From assembly GCA_023386585.1 (NCBI GenBank), contig JAEWJM010000012.1, forward strand, positions 1 through 64,000: DNA of 64,000 nucleotides, in the 5' to 3' direction. The position numbers were made by a program, and so were the translations under genes. The stretch is from Bacteroidota bacterium (lineage in GTDB: Bacteria; Bacteroidota; Bacteroidia; Flavobacteriales; Flavobacteriaceae). The notes under the pieces were generated by a model. The model was not told the DNA's origin. It searched no databases and saw only the letters and a list, made by a program, of their open reading frames with translations. Below, in pieces: positions 1 to 8,077 of this stretch (the stretch's first letter is position 1; each line of letters opens with the position of its first letter).

Positions 1-2
1 TC

Positions 3-3000
3 CTGGCCCCGACAAGCACCAGCGGCAGCTTTGACTATAACCTTGTATCGGTTCAGGAAGGCAGCGCCAATGGATGCTCACAGAGCCAAAGCGCAGCGGT
101 GACCATCACGGTGAGCCCACTACCGACGGCTACCATATCGGGCACCGCGGGGGTTTGCCAGAACGCATCGAATCCGCAGATCACCTTTACGGGGGCCGGA
201 GGAACGCCTCCATATACCTTTACCTATAACGTCAACGGGGGAGCGGTGCAAACGGTCTCCACCACAGGGGTGTTGTCCAGCGTCAGCGTATCGGCGCCGA
301 CGGCCGCAACCGGAAGCTTTGTCTATAATCTTTTATCGGTGCAGGAAGGGGGAGCCAATGCGTGCGCCCAAAACCAGTCGGGCAGTGCCACCATTACCGT
401 GAACGCACCACCGGCGGCCTTTGCCCCGAGCGCCATTGAGGTCTGTGATGACAACAACGATGGCTTCTCCTGCCTGTTTGACCTTCATACGCGCGATAGC
501 CAGGCCACAGGAGGCAACCCTTCGCTGAGCGTGGCCTATTACGAGACGGCCCAGGATGCGATCGATGCGGTCAATGAGATCACGGCTGCCACTTACTGCA
601 ATATCGTGGCTACCACACAGGTGGTGCATGTGCGGGTATTTGATCCGGCGACCCCGGGCTGTGCATCCTTTACGACTTTGACCCTTCATGTGAACCCGGT
701 ACCGGTGCCTAACCCTGTGATCGGAAACTATGTCCAGTGCGACACTAACAATCCAAACGACGGGGTTGAGCCGTTTGACCTTCCGAGCATGAACGGGGTG
801 ATACTCAATGGACAGACCGGCATCGCGGTAAGCTATTATACCAGCCAGTCGGATGCCCTTGCAGGGATTAATGCCATAAATACCACTACGCCATATCTTA
901 ATACGTCCAATCCGCAGCAGATATGGGTACGCCTACAGAGCGGCGCCGGATGTTTTGCGGTGGCTTCTTTCAACCTTGTGGTCAACCCGCTTCCGGGCTT
1001 TACGGCCCCGGCCCCGATGCAGGCCTGCAGCCAGGGCAGTGGAACGGCGCAGTTCAACCTGCATCTCAATGATGGGGTGATCTCCAACGGGATACCGGGG
1101 GTGGCAGTGAGTTACCACCTGAGCCTTGTTGATGCCCAAAACGGGGTAAGTGCCGTATCGACGCCTTATACGAGCGGTCCGGCCACCCAGACCCTTTATG
1201 TGAGGGTAACCAATACCGCTACGGGATGTTATGTGACAACTACCCTTGAGCTTCAGGTGCTTCAGGGCCCGCCGGCCAATACCCCTGCGGGGCTTGAGGT
1301 GTGCGATCCGAACAACGACGGCATTGCGTCCTTTGATTTGAGCGGTGTTGCCCTGGATATTGCCGGTGGTGCGGTCCCTTCGGGCCAGACCATTACTTTC
1401 CATGAGACTTATACCGATGCACAGACGGGGGCCAATGCGATTTCAAGCCCGTATACAAACATCAATTTCTACAACCAGACATTGTATGCGAGTGTGGCTT
1501 ATGACGCCCCTCCGGGATGCCGCACGATCGTGCCCCTGACCTTAACGGTGCACGATACCCCGCAGGCAACGCAGATCGATCCACTGACGGTGTGCGACGA
1601 CAATGGGGATGGCTTGGCCGCCTTTGATTTGACACAGGCCACATCGCCAACCCTTGGAAGCCTTGATCCGGCGCTGCACACGGTGACTTATTATGAGAGC
1701 CAGGCTGATGCGCAGAATCAAATAAATCCGATCACAAACCTTACTGCCTATCCAAACACAACTCCTTTCCAGCAGACGATCTACGTCACCGTTGGGGCCA
1801 ACGCCACGGGATGCTTCGATATCATGCCCCTGGAGCTTTTGGTGAGCCCGATGCCTTCGGTACCATCGCCTGCGGTTGCGCCATACTCGCTTTGCGATGA
1901 TAACAACTCGGGAGACGAGGTGGAGGTCTTTGACCTTGGAAGCAGGATACCGGGCATTTTGATGGGGCAGACCGGAATGAGCGTAAGCTTCTACTTCTCG
2001 ATGGCCGATGCCCTGGGCGGGACAAGTCCGCTACCGCTTCAATACCAGAATGTGGCCAATGCCCAAACGATATTTGTTTTGGTCAAAAACGACGCTACGG
2101 GCTGCTTTGCCATCACTACGATGGACCTTCGGGTGGAGCCTCTCCCTGCGCTGGTTCCCCTTTCGGGGCCTGTTGTGGAATGCGACCAGGATGGCGATGG
2201 GTTTGCCGAGTTTGACCTTGACGCCCTGACGGCGGACCTTCTCCAGGGTGCTCCCAATGTGGATATTTCCTACTATGAGACAGAGCAGGATGCGCAAGAC
2301 GGGACCAATGCGATTTCGAGCCCTTATGTGAACATCACACCGCTTACCCAGAACATTTATGCCGGGGCGGTAAATACCCTGACCGGATGCCGCTCTACAA
2401 AGTTGATAGAACTTAACGCAGTACCTTCGCCCGTAGTGCCTTCTGACCTTGGCGATATTGTGGTGTGCGACCAGGATGCGATAAACAACGGCTATACCAG
2501 CTTTGACCTTACACAGAATACCCCGGCGGTGCTTGCCGCCCAAAGCGGTCCGGCCTCGGATTACATCGTGGGCTATTACCTGAGTGAGGCCGATGCCCAA
2601 AACGGAACCTCGCCGATCATCCCGGCCACAAACTTTGTCAATACCACGACCCCGATCCAAACCATATGGGTAGGAGTGCACCTGGTCAACGGGGAATGCT
2701 ACGGCACGGGAAGCTTCGAGATACATGTGGATACGCCCCTTGCACTTACAACACCGACCCCGATATCTCTTTGTGATGATGGGCCGACCTCGGCCGTTCC
2801 GCAGATGGAATTTGACCTGACAATCCGCAATGATGATATCACCGGCGGGCTTCCGGGTTACAGCGTCACGTACTTCCCGAGCTATCAGGATGCGGTTGCC
2901 GGTACCAATGCCATATCGGATACCGATGCCCTGGCTTATGTGAACCAGGTGAACCCGCAGACCCTGGGAGTGATGGTCACCAGCCCTGAAGGCTGCCATA

Positions 3001-4682
3001 GCTTTACGACTCTTGACATCAGGGTGCTTCCGCTTCCAAACCCACGGACGGACCCGCCGGCACTTGAAGCATGTGATGATCTGCTGCCTCAGGGAACCGA
3101 GCTCTTCGATCTGACCCAGAACCAGGCCTATATTGCCAATGGCGATCCGAACCTTAGCTTCACCTATTATGCCAACGCGGGCGATGCCCAGGCTCAGGTG
3201 AATGCGATCAGCGACCCTGTGAATTATGAAGGCTCCGGAATCGTATATGTGCTTGTTGCCAACAACCAGGTGCCGCTCTCGGGATCGAACTGCTATCGCA
3301 TAGTGGAGCAGGAGCTCATCGTAAATCCGCTTCCACTGGTGGCAGCCCAGACACCATATACGCTTTGCGATACCACAGGATCGGCCACCGGAGTCTTTAT
3401 GCTCCACAGCCAGGATGCCGCGGTGCTCACCAGCGCCCAGGACCCTGCCGATTACACGGTGAGCTACTATTTGACCCTTGCCGATGCGCAAGGACAGACC
3501 AATCCACTTGGCAACTCCTACACCAACACAAGCAATCCTCAGGATATATATGTGGTGGTGGAAAACAACGATACGCACTGTGTGAACTCAACCGGAATCC
3601 TGACCCTTAATGTCGCTGCGGGAGCGCTTGCCGCACAGCCTGCGGCCACGGCCGTTTGCGCCGACAACCTGCAGGGTCCGGGCCAGGCGGTCATAAACCT
3701 TACGACCCTTGACGCCCAGGTGCTCGATGGCCAGAGCGCCACTCAGTTCACCGTTGCCTACTTCCCAACTGTAGGCGATGCCCTTGCCAATACCAACGTG
3801 ATTGCGGATCCAACGGCCTACAGCACCGCCACGGCGACCTTGTATGCGGTGGTGACCAACACAACGACCTCGTGCCGCTCCTCGGCAGTGGCTGTTTCGA
3901 TCAGCGTGGAGCCGCTTGCCAATCCGGTCATTACGGCCGATGGGCAGTACCTTTGCGTGGACTGGGGTGCAACTGCGCCGAACAACACCATAACACTCTC
4001 GAGCAACGTAGCCGCCGCCGGCCATACCTTCCAGTGGTATTTCAACGGGGTTGCCATAACAGGGGCGACCAATCCGACCTTTACGGTGGACTCGCTCACT
4101 CCGGGAGTCGGCAGCTACAGCGTTGAAGTCACCAACACTTCGGCCCTTGGATGCGCCTCGGGACAATCGGCGGGCTTTGATGTAATGCTTTCCGGATCGC
4201 CGGTAGCCATAGGCGATGGCTTTTTGGTGAGCAATTATTTCTCACAGGACCAAACCATAACCGTTACCGTTCAGGGCAATGGCCACTATGTGTACTCGAT
4301 TGATGGCGGCGGCTTTGTCGATAATGGCGGGGTGTTTACAAACGTGAGCTCGGGAGACCACCAGATACTGGTTCGCGATCTCAACGGATGCGGCCCCGAC
4401 CTTCCGATCACGGCCTTCTCACTTGACTATCCGCATTACTTCACCCCGAACGGCGATGGGGTGCACGATACCTGGAATATCTGGGGGCTTGATAATACCG
4501 CAAAAATCTTTATATTTGACCGGTATGGAAAACTCCTCAAGCAGATCTCTCCGGCAGGCCTGGGATGGGATGGGACATACAACGGCCAGCCAATGCCTTC
4601 CACTGATTACTGGTTCACGGTATTCTACGCAGAGGCAGGGGCAAATAAGGAATTTAAAGCGCATTTTGCCTTGAAGAGATAA
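3..4682 (+). CDS. Giant secreted adhesin-like repeat protein with T9SS type B tail (5' end missing)
   Basis: The frame is open to the left edge, so the N-terminus lies outside the window. The visible part holds about 12 modules of roughly 90-110 residues. Each opens with a Cys-Asp-rich motif such as VCDDNNDG followed by FDL, continues with a YY(E/T/L)xxxDA segment, and closes with a TIYVRV-like strand and a TGC motif. An Ig-like stretch (FQWYFNG) follows. The last 80 or so residues (YFTPNGDGVHDTWNI ... FDRYGKLL) are the gliding-motility-associated C-terminal domain that sends proteins through type IX secretion as type B cargo. A cell-surface or released adhesin is the likely role; this is family inference. 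The gene is visibly richer in G+C than its neighbours and its modules are repetitive at the DNA level, which can point to recombination or transfer. A terminator follows at 4703. Confidence 0.9.
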   Translation: MAPTSTSGSFDYNLVSVQEGSANGCSQSQSAAVTITVSPLPTATISGTAGVCQNASNPQITFTGAGGTPPYTFTYNVNGGAVQTVSTTGVLSSVSVSAPTAATGSFVYNLLSVQEGGANACAQNQSGSATITVNAPPAAFAPSAIEVCDDNNDGFSCLFDLHTRDSQATGGNPSLSVAYYETAQDAIDAVNEITAATYCNIVATTQVVHVRVFDPATPGCASFTTLTLHVNPVPVPNPVIGNYVQCDTNNPNDGVEPFDLPSMNGVILNGQTGIAVSYYTSQSDALAGINAINTTTPYLNTSNPQQIWVRLQSGAGCFAVASFNLVVNPLPGFTAPAPMQACSQGSGTAQFNLHLNDGVISNGIPGVAVSYHLSLVDAQNGVSAVSTPYTSGPATQTLYVRVTNTATGCYVTTTLELQVLQGPPANTPAGLEVCDPNNDGIASFDLSGVALDIAGGAVPSGQTITFHETYTDAQTGANAISSPYTNINFYNQTLYASVAYDAPPGCRTIVPLTLTVHDTPQATQIDPLTVCDDNGDGLAAFDLTQATSPTLGSLDPALHTVTYYESQADAQNQINPITNLTAYPNTTPFQQTIYVTVGANATGCFDIMPLELLVSPMPSVPSPAVAPYSLCDDNNSGDEVEVFDLGSRIPGILMGQTGMSVSFYFSMADALGGTSPLPLQYQNVANAQTIFVLVKNDATGCFAITTMDLRVEPLPALVPLSGPVVECDQDGDGFAEFDLDALTADLLQGAPNVDISYYETEQDAQDGTNAISSPYVNITPLTQNIYAGAVNTLTGCRSTKLIELNAVPSPVVPSDLGDIVVCDQDAINNGYTSFDLTQNTPAVLAAQSGPASDYIVGYYLSEADAQNGTSPIIPATNFVNTTTPIQTIWVGVHLVNGECYGTGSFEIHVDTPLALTTPTPISLCDDGPTSAVPQMEFDLTIRNDDITGGLPGYSVTYFPSYQDAVAGTNAISDTDALAYVNQVNPQTLGVMVTSPEGCHSFTTLDIRVLPLPNPRTDPPALEACDDLLPQGTELFDLTQNQAYIANGDPNLSFTYYANAGDAQAQVNAISDPVNYEGSGIVYVLVANNQVPLSGSNCYRIVEQELIVNPLPLVAAQTPYTLCDTTGSATGVFMLHSQDAAVLTSAQDPADYTVSYYLTLADAQGQTNPLGNSYTNTSNPQDIYVVVENNDTHCVNSTGILTLNVAAGALAAQPAATAVCADNLQGPGQAVINLTTLDAQVLDGQSATQFTVAYFPTVGDALANTNVIADPTAYSTATATLYAVVTNTTTSCRSSAVAVSISVEPLANPVITADGQYLCVDWGATAPNNTITLSSNVAAAGHTFQWYFNGVAITGATNPTFTVDSLTPGVGSYSVEVTNTSALGCASGQSAGFDVMLSGSPVAIGDGFLVSNYFSQDQTITVTVQGNGHYVYSIDGGGFVDNGGVFTNVSSGDHQILVRDLNGCGPDLPITAFSLDYPHYFTPNGDGVHDTWNIWGLDNTAKIFIFDRYGKLLKQISPAGLGWDGTYNGQPMPSTDYWFTVFYAEAGANKEFKAHFALKR

Positions 4683-4702
4683 CTAGAAAAAATGCCCAAA
4701 AT

Positions 4703-4732
4703 AAAAACGGCTTCCGAAAGGAAGCCGTTTTT
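4703..4732. terminator. Rho-independent terminator after the adhesin gene
   Basis: Perfect 13-bp stem (AAAAACGGCTTCC / GGAAGCCGTTTTT) with a GAAA tetraloop. A-tract and T-tract flanks let it act in both directions, serving the adhesin gene on the plus strand and possibly the minus-strand aminotransferase. Confidence 0.9.
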
Positions 4733-4737
4733 ATTTT

Positions 4738-4838
4738 TAGCCCTGATTGAAATGAAAATCCTTTTGCCGATGCTGTAGCGAATGCGGAAGCACTCGGAAA
4801 AAGATTGCAATGGAAAGCAGGAAAAAGCTCCTGAAAAT
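4738..4838 (+). repeat. Dispersed intergenic repeat, copy 1
   Basis: This copy starts TAGCCCTGATTGAAATGAAA and ends AGCAGGAAAAAGCTCCTGAA plus AA. It matches copy 2 at 34878-34984 in both outer parts, while the centre differs. In the centre, TTTTGCCGA and TCGGAAAAA arms can pair, so a hairpin core is kept although its sequence is not. It ends two bases from the stop codon of the minus-strand aminotransferase, the same placement as copy 2 next to its own minus-strand gene. From memory it resembles short interspersed elements common in Flavobacterium intergenic regions; that was not checked. Confidence 0.8.
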
Positions 4839-4839
4839 C

Positions 4840-6039
4840 TTACAATCCGAGTGCGTTGTACGTCTGCAGTGCGTTCTTCAGGATCTCGATCGAACGCTGA
4901 AGATCATCCTTTTTCAGAACGTACGCGATCCGGACTTCGTCGAGGCCGACACCCGGAGTCGAATAAAAACCGGCAGCCGGTGCAATCATCACGGTTTCGC
5001 CGTTGAGCGAATATGATTCAAGAAGCCACTGTGCAAAATCGTCGGCGTTTTTAACCGGAAGCCGTGCGATGCAATAAAACGCGCCTTTTGGCTTTGCCAC
5101 AACAACTCCATCAATTTCGTTGAGTCCGGCGACCAAAAGATCACGTCGCTCACGATATTCCGAAATCACTTCGTCAAAGTAGCTCTGTGGTGTTTGCAGC
5201 GCGGCTTCGCTTGCAATCTGGGCGAAAGTTGGCGGACTTAACCGCGCCTGTGCAAACTTCATCGCCGTTGCCATTACTTCGCGGTTTTTCGACACAATGC
5301 ATCCGATCCGGGCGCCGCACATGCTGTATCTTTTCGAGACCGAATCGATCATGATCGCGTGTTGTTCGAGTCCGGCGACGTTCATCACCGAAAAATGCAC
5401 GTCCCCATCATAGGTAAATTCCCGGTAAACTTCATCGGAAATCAGGAACAGATCGTGTTTTTTGACAATCTCGGCAAGCTGGAGAATTTCTTCTTTTGAA
5501 TAAAGGTAACCGGTGGGATTTCCCGGGTTACAGATCAGAATCGCTTTTGTTCGCGGCGTGATCAGTTTTTCAAAAGCCGATATTGGCGGAAGTGCAAAAT
5601 TTTCCTCGATTGTGGAAATTACCGGCACTACCTTAACTCCGGAGGCCGTCGAAAAGCCATTGTAATTTGCGTAAAAAGGTTCGGGAATTATTATTTCATC
5701 GCCGGCGTCCATTGTGCTTCCCATGGCGAACATTAGCGCTTCGGAGCCGCCGGTCGTAATAATGATATCGGCTACTTCTACCGGAAGCCCATGTGTTTTA
5801 TAGTAAGTGGACAATTTGGTACGATAGCTTTCAAATCCCGCCGAATGGCTGTACTCGAGAATTTTTAAATCGTTATGTCGGACTGCCTCGAGGGCGACTT
5901 CAGGAGTTTTAATGTCGGGTTGGCCGATATTCAGGTGATACACTTTGTTGCCTTTTTTCTTTGCGATTTCGGCATACGGAACGAGTTTCCTGATAGGCGA
6001 TTCGGGCATATTACGGCCCTTTTGGGATATTGCAGGCAT
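4840..6039 (-). CDS. Class I/II pyridoxal-phosphate aminotransferase (aspartate-type)
   Basis: A 399-residue cytosolic fold-type I aminotransferase that should move an amino group between an amino acid and a 2-oxo acid through PLP. Visible motifs are TTGGSEAL (about 96-102), NPGNPTGY (171-178), SDEVYREF (201-208), the Schiff-base lysine in SVSKRYS (K236) and the arginine that follows in GARIGC. The length fits the AspC/PatA-like group, and the N-terminus SPIRKLVPYAEIAKKKG is typical of the Bacteroidota version annotated as aspartate aminotransferase. The exact substrate cannot be read from the sequence. It is a single-gene unit, with the adhesin converging on it and a divergent protease-like gene upstream. 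Confidence 0.9.
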   Translation of the reverse strand: MPAISQKGRNMPESPIRKLVPYAEIAKKKGNKVYHLNIGQPDIKTPEVALEAVRHNDLKILEYSHSAGFESYRTKLSTYYKTHGLPVEVADIIITTGGSEALMFAMGSTMDAGDEIIIPEPFYANYNGFSTASGVKVVPVISTIEENFALPPISAFEKLITPRTKAILICNPGNPTGYLYSKEEILQLAEIVKKHDLFLISDEVYREFTYDGDVHFSVMNVAGLEQHAIMIDSVSKRYSMCGARIGCIVSKNREVMATAMKFAQARLSPPTFAQIASEAALQTPQSYFDEVISEYRERRDLLVAGLNEIDGVVVAKPKGAFYCIARLPVKNADDFAQWLLESYSLNGETVMIAPAAGFYSTPGVGLDEVRIAYVLKKDDLQRSIEILKNALQTYNALGL

Positions 6040-6149
6040 GGTTTAAATTTTGATGCAAATTTGCGACTTTTTTTTGGTAACGCCGATTTATATTTCGCCA
6101 CTGCGGGTAGGCTGTTTCTTATTTTTATACATTTATAAAAATCTTTTCG

Positions 6150-7469
6150 ATGAGAAGAAGCTTCGCGCTTTTCATTTTACTATTTGTTTCCGCAAGTACT
6201 TTCGCGCAAGCAGGTTTCCGGTTTGAACCCGAAAATCGCAAGAAGACGGTAATTCCGTTTGAATTGATCAATAACCTTATTTTTATTCCGGTTCGTGTCA
6301 ACGGTGTCGATCTGACGTTTTTGCTTGATACAGGTGTTGCGCAAACAATTCTGTTCAGTCTCGATGAGGAAGAAGTTAATTTCCAGAACATCGATAAGAT
6401 CAAATTGAAAGGCCTCGGCAGCACCGCTTCAATTGAAGGCCTTCGCTCAACTGCGAACCGCGTCGAATTTCCGGGGTTACTAGACGACAATCACGAAATT
6501 TTCATCGTGTTGGACCAGGATTTCAATTTTTCGTCAAGCATCGGAATTCCGGTCAACGGTATAATTGGATACGACTTTTTTAAAAATTATGCGGTTGAGA
6601 TCAGCTACGACTCGCGAAGGATCGTTGTCTATAATAAAGTTTCGAGCAAGAAGCTCAAAAGGCATTTTCGGGAGAATGAGATCATGGTCGAAAATGAAAA
6701 GCCTTATGCCGTTGTTCAGCTTTCGGAAGAACAGCAAAATCTTCCGGCCAAAGTGCTGCTCGACACCGGGAGCAGCGATGCCATCTGGCTTTTTCCGGAT
6801 CGATCCACCCAAATAAAGGTTCCGGACGAGAATTTTGATGATTTCCTCGGACGGAGTTTCAGCGGCGATGTGCAGGGAAAGCGCGCCAGAATGAAGACTC
6901 TGGATTTTTTATCGTTTCGATTTAATAATCCGCTGGTGGCGTTTCCTGATTCATTGATTACGAAAGATATTGCGATGGTTGAAGACCGTGTGGGTTCGAT
7001 TGGCGGCGAGATATTTCGCAGGTTTGACGTGGTTTTCGATTATCCCCACCAAAAGATTTATCTCCGGCGTAACAACGAATTCGATCAGCCTTTCCAATAT
7101 AACATGAGCGGAATCGAGATTCATCACGAAGGCATGACCTGGATCAAGGAAACGGTTGATATGCAGCCCGTGCTCGAAAGCAGCAGTTATGACATCAACG
7201 GTGAAAAACTGCCGAGTACTTTCACTTATAAGTTCGCATTGAAACCGATTTATGCAGTTTCAAATGTGCGGAAAGATTCGCCGGGTGAATTGTGCGGACT
7301 CCACAAAGGCGACATAATACTTACGATAAACAACCGTAACGGTTACCGGTACACCTTGCAGGAAATCAATAATCTTTTAAAATCGGAGGAAGGCCGCCGC
7401 ATCACAATGGAAGTGCAACGCGACGGCAAAGTTTTAAAAGTAGAGTTCACCCTCAAAAAAGTCATATAA
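6150..7469 (+). CDS. Secreted retropepsin-like aspartyl protease with C-terminal PDZ domain
   Basis: The protein is 439 residues with a signal peptide that probably ends at TFAQ (about residue 20). Two retropepsin-type active-site segments are present, FLLDTGVAQTILF (DTG at 60-62) and VLLDTGSSDAIWLF near residue 205, so one chain carries both halves of an aspartyl protease fold. The last 90 or so residues (VRKDSPGELCGLHKGDIILTIN) form a PDZ domain. Such aspartyl-protease/PDZ proteins are common in Bacteroidota and probably act in the periplasm; substrates are not known to me. It is a stand-alone gene bounded by a terminator at 7471. Proteolytic activity is inferred from the motifs. Confidence 0.88.
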   Translation: MRRSFALFILLFVSASTFAQAGFRFEPENRKKTVIPFELINNLIFIPVRVNGVDLTFLLDTGVAQTILFSLDEEEVNFQNIDKIKLKGLGSTASIEGLRSTANRVEFPGLLDDNHEIFIVLDQDFNFSSSIGIPVNGIIGYDFFKNYAVEISYDSRRIVVYNKVSSKKLKRHFRENEIMVENEKPYAVVQLSEEQQNLPAKVLLDTGSSDAIWLFPDRSTQIKVPDENFDDFLGRSFSGDVQGKRARMKTLDFLSFRFNNPLVAFPDSLITKDIAMVEDRVGSIGGEIFRRFDVVFDYPHQKIYLRRNNEFDQPFQYNMSGIEIHHEGMTWIKETVDMQPVLESSSYDINGEKLPSTFTYKFALKPIYAVSNVRKDSPGELCGLHKGDIILTINNRNGYRYTLQEINNLLKSEEGRRITMEVQRDGKVLKVEFTLKKVI

Positions 7470-7470
7470 A

Positions 7471-7494
7471 AAAGCCCTCCGGTTGGAGGGCTTT
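7471..7494. terminator. Bidirectional terminator between convergent genes
   Basis: AAAGCCCTCC / GGAGGGCTTT form a perfect 10-bp stem with a GGTT loop, just after the PDZ protease stop and just before the end of the minus-strand DUF1573 gene. Confidence 0.88.
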
Positions 7495-7497
7495 GAA

Positions 7498-7929
7498 CTA
7501 TTGGGTTAAAATGCTTTTCTTTTTTTCGAGGACATTGATTTCCTCTTTTACGATCACTTCACCTTTTATTTTCAGGGGAATCCGTCCGCCTTCGTAGTTG
7601 GTGGCATTGGATTCCACAGTGATTGTTTTTCTGATCGGACCCGGGTTCATGTTGTATTTCACATCGATTTTTCCGGTTTTACCTGGCATGATCGGCTCAT
7701 TTGGTTTCGTTGGAATCGTACAGCCGCAAGTGGATTGCACATTTGTGATAATTAGCGGAGCGTCGCCGGTGTTCTTGAATTCAAAAGATCGGATTCCGCT
7801 GTCAGAGTCTTTAGAGACCGTTCCGTAATCGATCGTTGTGCTGTTGTTTTTAAATTCGATCCTTGCTCCAGATTGCGCAAAGGCCGCTGCGTTAATCAGC
7901 AAGGCAAGGAAAAATACTGCTTTTTTCAT
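7498..7929 (-). CDS. Secreted DUF1573 domain protein
   Basis: The start chosen is the ATG at 7929, because it gives a clean signal peptide (MKKAVFFLALLINAAAFAQ); an in-frame start at 7980 would only add a charged tail in front. The mature part has the DUF1573 hallmark: FKNTGDAPLIITNVQSTCGCT, followed by P(I/V)xPGKTGKIDVKYN and a second strand set (TVESNA). This is an Ig-like/ASPM-type beta fold found in exported Bacteroidota proteins. The family has no agreed function; extracytoplasmic location is predicted. It is 143 residues and transcribed alone, divergent from valS. Confidence 0.85.
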   Translation of the reverse strand: MKKAVFFLALLINAAAFAQSGARIEFKNNSTTIDYGTVSKDSDSGIRSFEFKNTGDAPLIITNVQSTCGCTIPTKPNEPIMPGKTGKIDVKYNMNPGPIRKTITVESNATNYEGGRIPLKIKGEVIVKEEINVLEKKKSILTQ

Positions 7930-8018
7930 AATAGGCCAAATTTGGATTTGTAAATTTATATTCTTTTGTCCCACGTGCAAATAATACTCGCGTAATTTTT
8001 TATAACGCTCTTATTATT

Positions 8019-8026
8019 TAATTTTG
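8019..8026 (+). promoter_or_regulatory. -7 promoter element for valS
   Basis: TAATTTTG matches the Bacteroidota -7 consensus TAnnTTTG. It lies about 50 nt upstream of the valS ATG at 8078 and overlaps the in-frame TTG at 8024, which argues against that TTG as the start. No clear -33 TTG is seen. Confidence 0.55.
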
Positions 8027-8077
8027 CGGCAGCCGACGAGCAACAATCAGACCACAATATTTTCAAACAATTCCAAC

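Noticed and set aside
2031..3578. Open frame of 515 codons on the strand opposite the adhesin gene
   Set aside because: It mirrors the repeat modules, whose G+C-rich codons leave few stops on the other strand. Its translation is Arg/His/Ile-rich with no domain, and the sense frame is a clear coding sequence.
8024..8077. Longer valS start at the TTG 8024
   Set aside because: It overlaps the -7 element at 8019-8026 and adds residues not typical of ValS. ATG 8078 is preferred.
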